A DNA stretch of 64,000 bases from Telmatactis stephensoni (taxonomy: Eukaryota > Cnidaria > Anthozoa > Actiniaria > Isophelliidae), in NCBI GenBank assembly GCA_029948255.1, contig JALIZF010001876.1, positions 930,001-994,000 of the forward strand, given 5' to 3'. Positions 60,402-64,000 of this stretch are shown one piece after another (position 1 is the first letter of the stretch; each line of letters begins with the position of its first letter). Made by a program: the position numbers and the translations under genes. Under the pieces are notes generated by a model that saw only the letters and a list, made by a program, of their open reading frames with translations, did not search any database and was not told the DNA's origin.

Positions 60402-61225
60402 GGTAATTCCGTAGTTTTGCATCGCACACTCTCTACTGCGCACAATTCTACCATGCGCGAGCTCGCGCAAACGGAGAAATTTCAAGTTTAAAAGATGGCG
60501 GCCATTTCGATGAAAAACACCATTTTTGAAATGTAAAATGCTCAAAATTACGGTAAATAACTCTGAAAACATCAAACGAGGACTAAAAACACTAACACAG
60601 GACTTTTGGGCAAATAGCTAAAAGAGATATCGGCTTTTTTAATACTTTTTCGTCGAAACTCGTCCTAGTCCTCCCTCTGTCAAAGCCTATTTTGAGGACA
60701 AAATTCGTACTTTAGCGAACTGTAGCGACAAAACGAACACAGTGACCTATCGTTTTTATTATATCAAATCAATAAGAGTAAGGTATCCTATCTGATATTT
60801 CAATTTTAACAAAAATCTATGTTCCGTTTTTGAGATATTCTTAAATACTTGCCGTAGAAAGCTGTTTTCAAGCCAGTATCAGGGTATGTACTGGTGCCGA
60901 AATATCTCTAATATTTGACGACAATTAAATTTTCTTGCAAATTTTTAAGGTTTTCATTTTTTTGGATGTGTAAAAGATAGAATGACTTCGACATTTCAAT
61001 GCTGACAAGGGCTTGATGCAAAACTTAAGGTGAATGTCTTTTGTTCGATTTTCCGTTTTCGAAAATTGCTGGCCCCAAAAATGCTTAAAATTACTGCCAT
61101 GTAGCCCCAAAACGAACATGGTGACCCCTTTTTTTATTTTATTTTTGGAATCAGTATAGCTTAGTTAATAACTTTACGAAATTTCATTAAAAATATATGT
61201 TCGGTTATATTTCTACGGAATTACC
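60402..61225. mobile_element. TTAA-flanked transposon (type 2), copy 2, uninterrupted
   Basis: This 824-bp element has TTAA at 60398-60401 and 61226-61229 and perfect 13-bp inverted termini (GGTAATTCCGTAG). It is nearly identical to the split copy at 52920-59735. It arose with it through the internal duplication of gene E, not by a second insertion. Confidence 0.88.
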
Positions 61226-61528
61226 TTAACCAAAACGCCACACGTTAGGGCTCTCCAAAAAGTCTTGTGAGTCAATCGAAATTCGAAGTACAATCTATCG
61301 TTGATATTTTAACAGCGGATATTTGAGTAGCGGTTTGTAGGTTTTACCTGATAAGAGAAACCACGAACATTGGAGGGTACTGAGATTCTCCACGTTCCCT
61401 TGGATGGGTTTTGGATGATCCATAATTTTCCTTTATTCATGTTCAGTTTGTGAGGCACAATCCTACCACTACCATCAATTAGGGTGACCCCGGCGTAGTT
61501 GGATGTTGCTCTGATTGAAATGATGAGC

Positions 61529-62404
61529 TGTCACAGTATAGAGTAATTAATTAAATAAGTCTTTTTGTTTTCCGTTGGGAATCATCGTAATTTTGTTGTA
61601 TGTAAAGAATGTATTGTTTTGACCATGTATATATACGCCCAGTAGCTAAGTAGCGTCACTCGTGAGAAAGCGTTCAAGGAGTCACAAGTAAAGCCAGAGT
61701 TCAAAACTCAGTGCAAACTCACCCAGAGTAAGAGTTTTGGTGGAAGGAAATCTTGGAGCAACTCAAGACAGAGTCCATCCTTCACCGACAAACTAAAGAG
61801 TGGCAAAGTGACTAAAGAAAGCAACTCAAAGACAGAGTTCATCCTTAACCGACGAACCGACGAGAAATAAAGTGACAAAGGAAAAAGCTCTTCCAGGACC
61901 GCCTCAACTAACACGCTCAGTGCGCAAGCAAAGGCAAAGTACAAAAGAAAAACACTACTCGACCTGGAAAAGTCTATGTTGAAAACGGCCGATGAAAAGA
62001 AACTGCAGTTAGAAAGCTACGACGTGGCGTGAGTAAAAACAAAACAACAACAAAACTTGTAAGGACTGTGTAAGAACACTATTTAAAGCAATTAATTTTG
62101 AAAATTGCCTAAGTTAGATCAAATCTTTATTTAAGTTACCTAGAAATACAAATAAGATAGTAATTTTACATAGAAAATAGTTCTACGCAATATTTTTAAG
62201 TTAATCTAATTTTCTACTTTAAATTATTTGATAAAAGCCTTTACGATCGACTTACTTAGAGTATATTTAATTTCTGTAGATCTAAGGCATTCATTTGTTT
62301 AATAAAGTGTTTAGTGTTATTTTATTACGGCGTGTTCATCCTTCAGGGGAAGACTTGTGGCTGGGGCATATTGGGGCTGGGGTGGTTGGACCGGGTCGGT
62401 GACA
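61529..62404 (+). repeat. 5' long terminal repeat
   Basis: It begins TGTCAC and ends GTGACA, giving TG...CA ends with a 6-bp inverted match. Internal TATATATA lies at 61628-61635 and AATAAA at 62301-62306, about 100 bases before the end. Length is 876 bp. The 3' LTR needed to confirm it lies outside the window. Confidence 0.82.
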
Positions 62405-62410
62405 GATTTT

Positions 62411-62428
62411 TGGTGTCAGAAGTGGGAT
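62411..62428 (+). promoter_or_regulatory. Primer binding site, tRNA-Leu-like
   Basis: TGGTGTCAGAAGTGGGAT begins six bases after the LTR. The leading TGG pairs with a tRNA CCA end, and the whole resembles binding sites assigned to tRNA-Leu in other LTR elements. Confidence 0.7.
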
Positions 62429-62474
62429 CCACCTCAGCAGCCACGGGTCAGACCGAAGGGGAAACACGCTAGTA

Positions 62475-64000
62475 ATGAATTACGAGGAATTAAGTTTAGA
62501 AGAGTTAAGAAAGGAGTGTCAGGCGAGGGGCATAGTATTCAATGACAAAGATGGAAAGAGGAATTTAAGTAGTAAATTAAGAGTTTCTGATAATAATAAG
62601 GAATCTGCATTAGAGAATGCTGAAGAGGGAGCAGCTGGTGGTTTGGGGGCTACAAGGGAAGAAGATGTGGTATCGGGGAGCTATAGGGAGCAGATGGAGC
62701 TTCTTAAACTACAGAGGCTCATGAGGCAGGAAGAGATTGAGGCGTTAAGGGAGGAAAGGGAGGCGAGAAAGCGTGAAAGGGAGGAGAGAAAAGAGGAAGA
62801 GGAGCGGCAACTAAAACTTTTATCCCTACAGTTAGAGATGAAGAAACTGGAAACACAGCCACCACCTGCCACACCCAAAAAGGTGACCCTCATGAAGATG
62901 AGAGACATGCGTGAAAATGAAGACATCGATGACTTTTTTCGTGTGTTTGAAATGACAGCAAAGTCACAACACATTCCAAAAGAAGAGTGGATTGGAAGTC
63001 TTATCCCCAGACTTAGTGAAAGAGCTAAATCAGTGTACCTGGAGATAAAGGATCCTGAAGCGCAAGACTACGATCAAGCCAAACTCGCAATTCTTGGATC
63101 GTATCAACTTACCGTGGATCATTATCGATATAAGTTTCGCCACTCCGAGAAAAGTTTCGACGAAGATTTTGTGCAATGGGCCAGAAGAACTAGACGCTAC
63201 TTAGATAGATGGATGCTTGTAGCAAAGGCAACCGATAATGCAAAACGCATCCTAGAGCAAATCACTATCGAAAGAATGTTGGATGCTGTTGGCCCGGAAC
63301 TGCGCGCATGGCTAAAAGAGAAAAAGCCAGAAACAGCAGAAGAACTTGCGAAAATTGCTAACGAGCACGTTCAAGCAAGAAAAGGACCATTGATTGATGG
63401 GAAATATGCCGAGAAGAATAAACCTAAGCGAACTAATGTGGTCAGTGAACAACCAAGGAGTAATGATAACAACACGCTGCAAAAACCCTCGGCACCATTG
63501 AAAGAAGAAAAGAAAACACCAAACTTTCGTGGTAAGTGTTTCAAGTGTCAGGAAGTTGGTCACTTGTCAATCAACTGTCCAAAAAACAAGCCAAGTTCAA
63601 CTTCGACATCCAAACCAACACAACCACGTGCTGGTTATTTATGCCTTACACCACTCAGCAACGAAATATGCTTCCCAGAGCATTTCATTCATGGTTCTAT
63701 CGATGGAATATCTGCAAAGATGTTAGTTGATACTGGATGCACTCGTACTTTGGTCCACCGTAAACTTGTAAGCAAGTCAAACGACACAGCTGAAAGCATC
63801 ACAATCCTTACAGCCACTGGAGAAAGAGTCGTAATACCACTTGCTTGGGTGGAGATACAGGTTGAACATGGTACGTATAATGAATTAGTTGGTGTTGTAA
63901 ATAATCTCCCTATTGATTGTTTATTAGGAAGATCTTCATATGGACGAGTAATCACAAGAGAAGACTTACTTAGACACTGGGGAACCGATTGTGACAAAGC
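62475..64000 (+). CDS. Gag-protease (start of Gag-Pol), SCAN-like capsid, open to window edge
   Basis: ATG at 62475 opens a frame of 508 codons with no stop before the edge. Residues about 70-125 are a highly charged coiled coil rich in RE/EE. A capsid-like region follows with MRDMRENEDIDDFFRVFEM and a C-terminal part (LDAVGPELRAWLKEKKPETA) that resembles a SCAN domain. A CCHC zinc knuckle (CFKCQEVGHLSINC, 63537-63578) and an aspartic protease core (LVDTGCT, DTG at 63729-63737) complete the visible part. SCAN domains are known to derive from Gypsy-class Gag, notably Gmr1-like elements, so this placement is reasonable. The intact frame suggests recent activity. Polymerase and integrase regions lie beyond the edge. 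Confidence 0.88.
   Translation, partial: MNYEELSLEELRKECQARGIVFNDKDGKRNLSSKLRVSDNNKESALENAEEGAAGGLGATREEDVVSGSYREQMELLKLQRLMRQEEIEALREEREARKREREERKEEEERQLKLLSLQLEMKKLETQPPPATPKKVTLMKMRDMRENEDIDDFFRVFEMTAKSQHIPKEEWIGSLIPRLSERAKSVYLEIKDPEAQDYDQAKLAILGSYQLTVDHYRYKFRHSEKSFDEDFVQWARRTRRYLDRWMLVAKATDNAKRILEQITIERMLDAVGPELRAWLKEKKPETAEELAKIANEHVQARKGPLIDGKYAEKNKPKRTNVVSEQPRSNDNNTLQKPSAPLKEEKKTPNFRGKCFKCQEVGHLSINCPKNKPSSTSTSKPTQPRAGYLCLTPLSNEICFPEHFIHGSIDGISAKMLVDTGCTRTLVHRKLVSKSNDTAESITILTATGERVVIPLAWVEIQVEHGTYNELVGVVNNLPIDCLLGRSSYGRVITREDLLRHWGTDCDK

Larger units (their letters stand above)
49432..61528 (-). pseudogene. Gene E: 3' part of a fifth VWA paralog, internally duplicated and transposon-split
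   Basis: Visible exons, in transcript order: 61348-61528 (GBD-like 3' part, cut by the LTR element), 59858-60226 (fused exon, RRRR at 60107-60118), 52651-52744 (linker exon, 94 bp, an in-frame 6-bp loss versus 100) and 49432-49979 (Ig-like, 548 bp, ends LLARVMVE, TGA). Every exon is open, with canonical splice sites and compatible phases. The fused exon is 369 bp (123 codons), phase 0 at both ends: it starts as the linker exon (IKASKISND) and switches to VWA/GBD sequence (VSSPADSLVAADLDGS). The 5' VWA, TSP1 and signal exons are not in the window. With an LTR element inside one exon and a 7.1-kb intron full of transposons, loss of function is likely but not proven. Confidence 0.7.
61529..64000 (+). 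mobile_element. Gypsy-type LTR retrotransposon, 5' half
   Basis: A 5' LTR, primer binding site and open gag-protease frame follow in normal order. The element interrupts the GBD-like exon of gene E right after TGATGAGC (61521-61528). The body continues past the right edge, so pol, the 3' LTR and the target-site duplication cannot be seen. Confidence 0.88.

Noticed and set aside
62681..62974. Ser-rich minus-strand frame
   Set aside because: It is antisense to the charged coiled-coil part of the Gag frame.

Overview
The window looks like genomic DNA of an anthozoan cnidarian, most likely a stony coral. This is inferred from gene content: secreted proteins combining a WSC-like domain, thrombospondin type-1 (TSP1) repeats, a hemicentin/VWA7-type VWA module and a terminal Ig-like domain (coadhesin-like architecture), next to a PAN plus fibrinogen-like gene resembling coral skeletal-organic-matrix proteins. 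The DNA is AT-rich and intron-rich, and it is full of LINE, SINE, MITE and LTR elements. No prokaryotic features are seen.

Layout. Every host gene lies on the minus strand, so genes read from high to low coordinates. The window holds a head-to-tail array of five related genes, called here E, C, B, A and A0. E (61.5-49.4 kb) is an incomplete and rearranged 3' part. C (43.4-35.4 kb) has 13 coding exons. B (32.85-26.3 kb) has 11. A (18.8-8.2 kb) has 13 and is intact. A0 (0.85 kb to the left edge) is truncated by the window and lacks the WSC and TSP1 exons. An unrelated PAN/fibrinogen-like gene (5.64-3.94 kb) sits between A and A0. The full architecture of A is: signal peptide, WSC-like, TSP1-like, 5 TSP1, an unnamed helical domain of about 105 residues, VWA with a MIDAS motif, a polybasic RRRR site, a Gly-rich/beta GBD-like segment, and a C-terminal Ig-like domain. 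Exon lengths and phases are almost invariant between paralogs (288, 150, 171/174, 108, 209, 163, 701, 100 and 548 bp). This let the exons be placed by eye and the coding sums be checked by arithmetic. A, B and C share a TATAAATA promoter and a small 5'-UTR exon.

The array is evolving quickly. TSP1 number varies (5, 3, 5, 0). C carries a block of about 2 kb that matches A inside a gene that otherwise matches B. B and C both have damage in the same exon of the helical domain. E has a 1,490-bp internal tandem duplication that makes a fused exon, followed by separate transposon insertions in each copy.

Mobile DNA. There is a Gypsy-type LTR retrotransposon (61529 to the right edge) with a clear 5' LTR, primer binding site and an open gag-protease frame. 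An L1-type LINE has lost its RT core in frame. There are also a degraded CR1-like LINE, two TTAA-flanked non-autonomous transposons, two related TIR elements that together form a 6-kb insertion, two or three tRNA-derived SINEs, at least nine MITE or foldback elements, a 69-bp minisatellite, and long (TGAC)n and (ATTCT)n tracts. The intervals 5.8-7.9, 18.9-22.0, 33.7-35.3, 46.8-49.4 and 55.4-58.1 kb show no convincing host gene.
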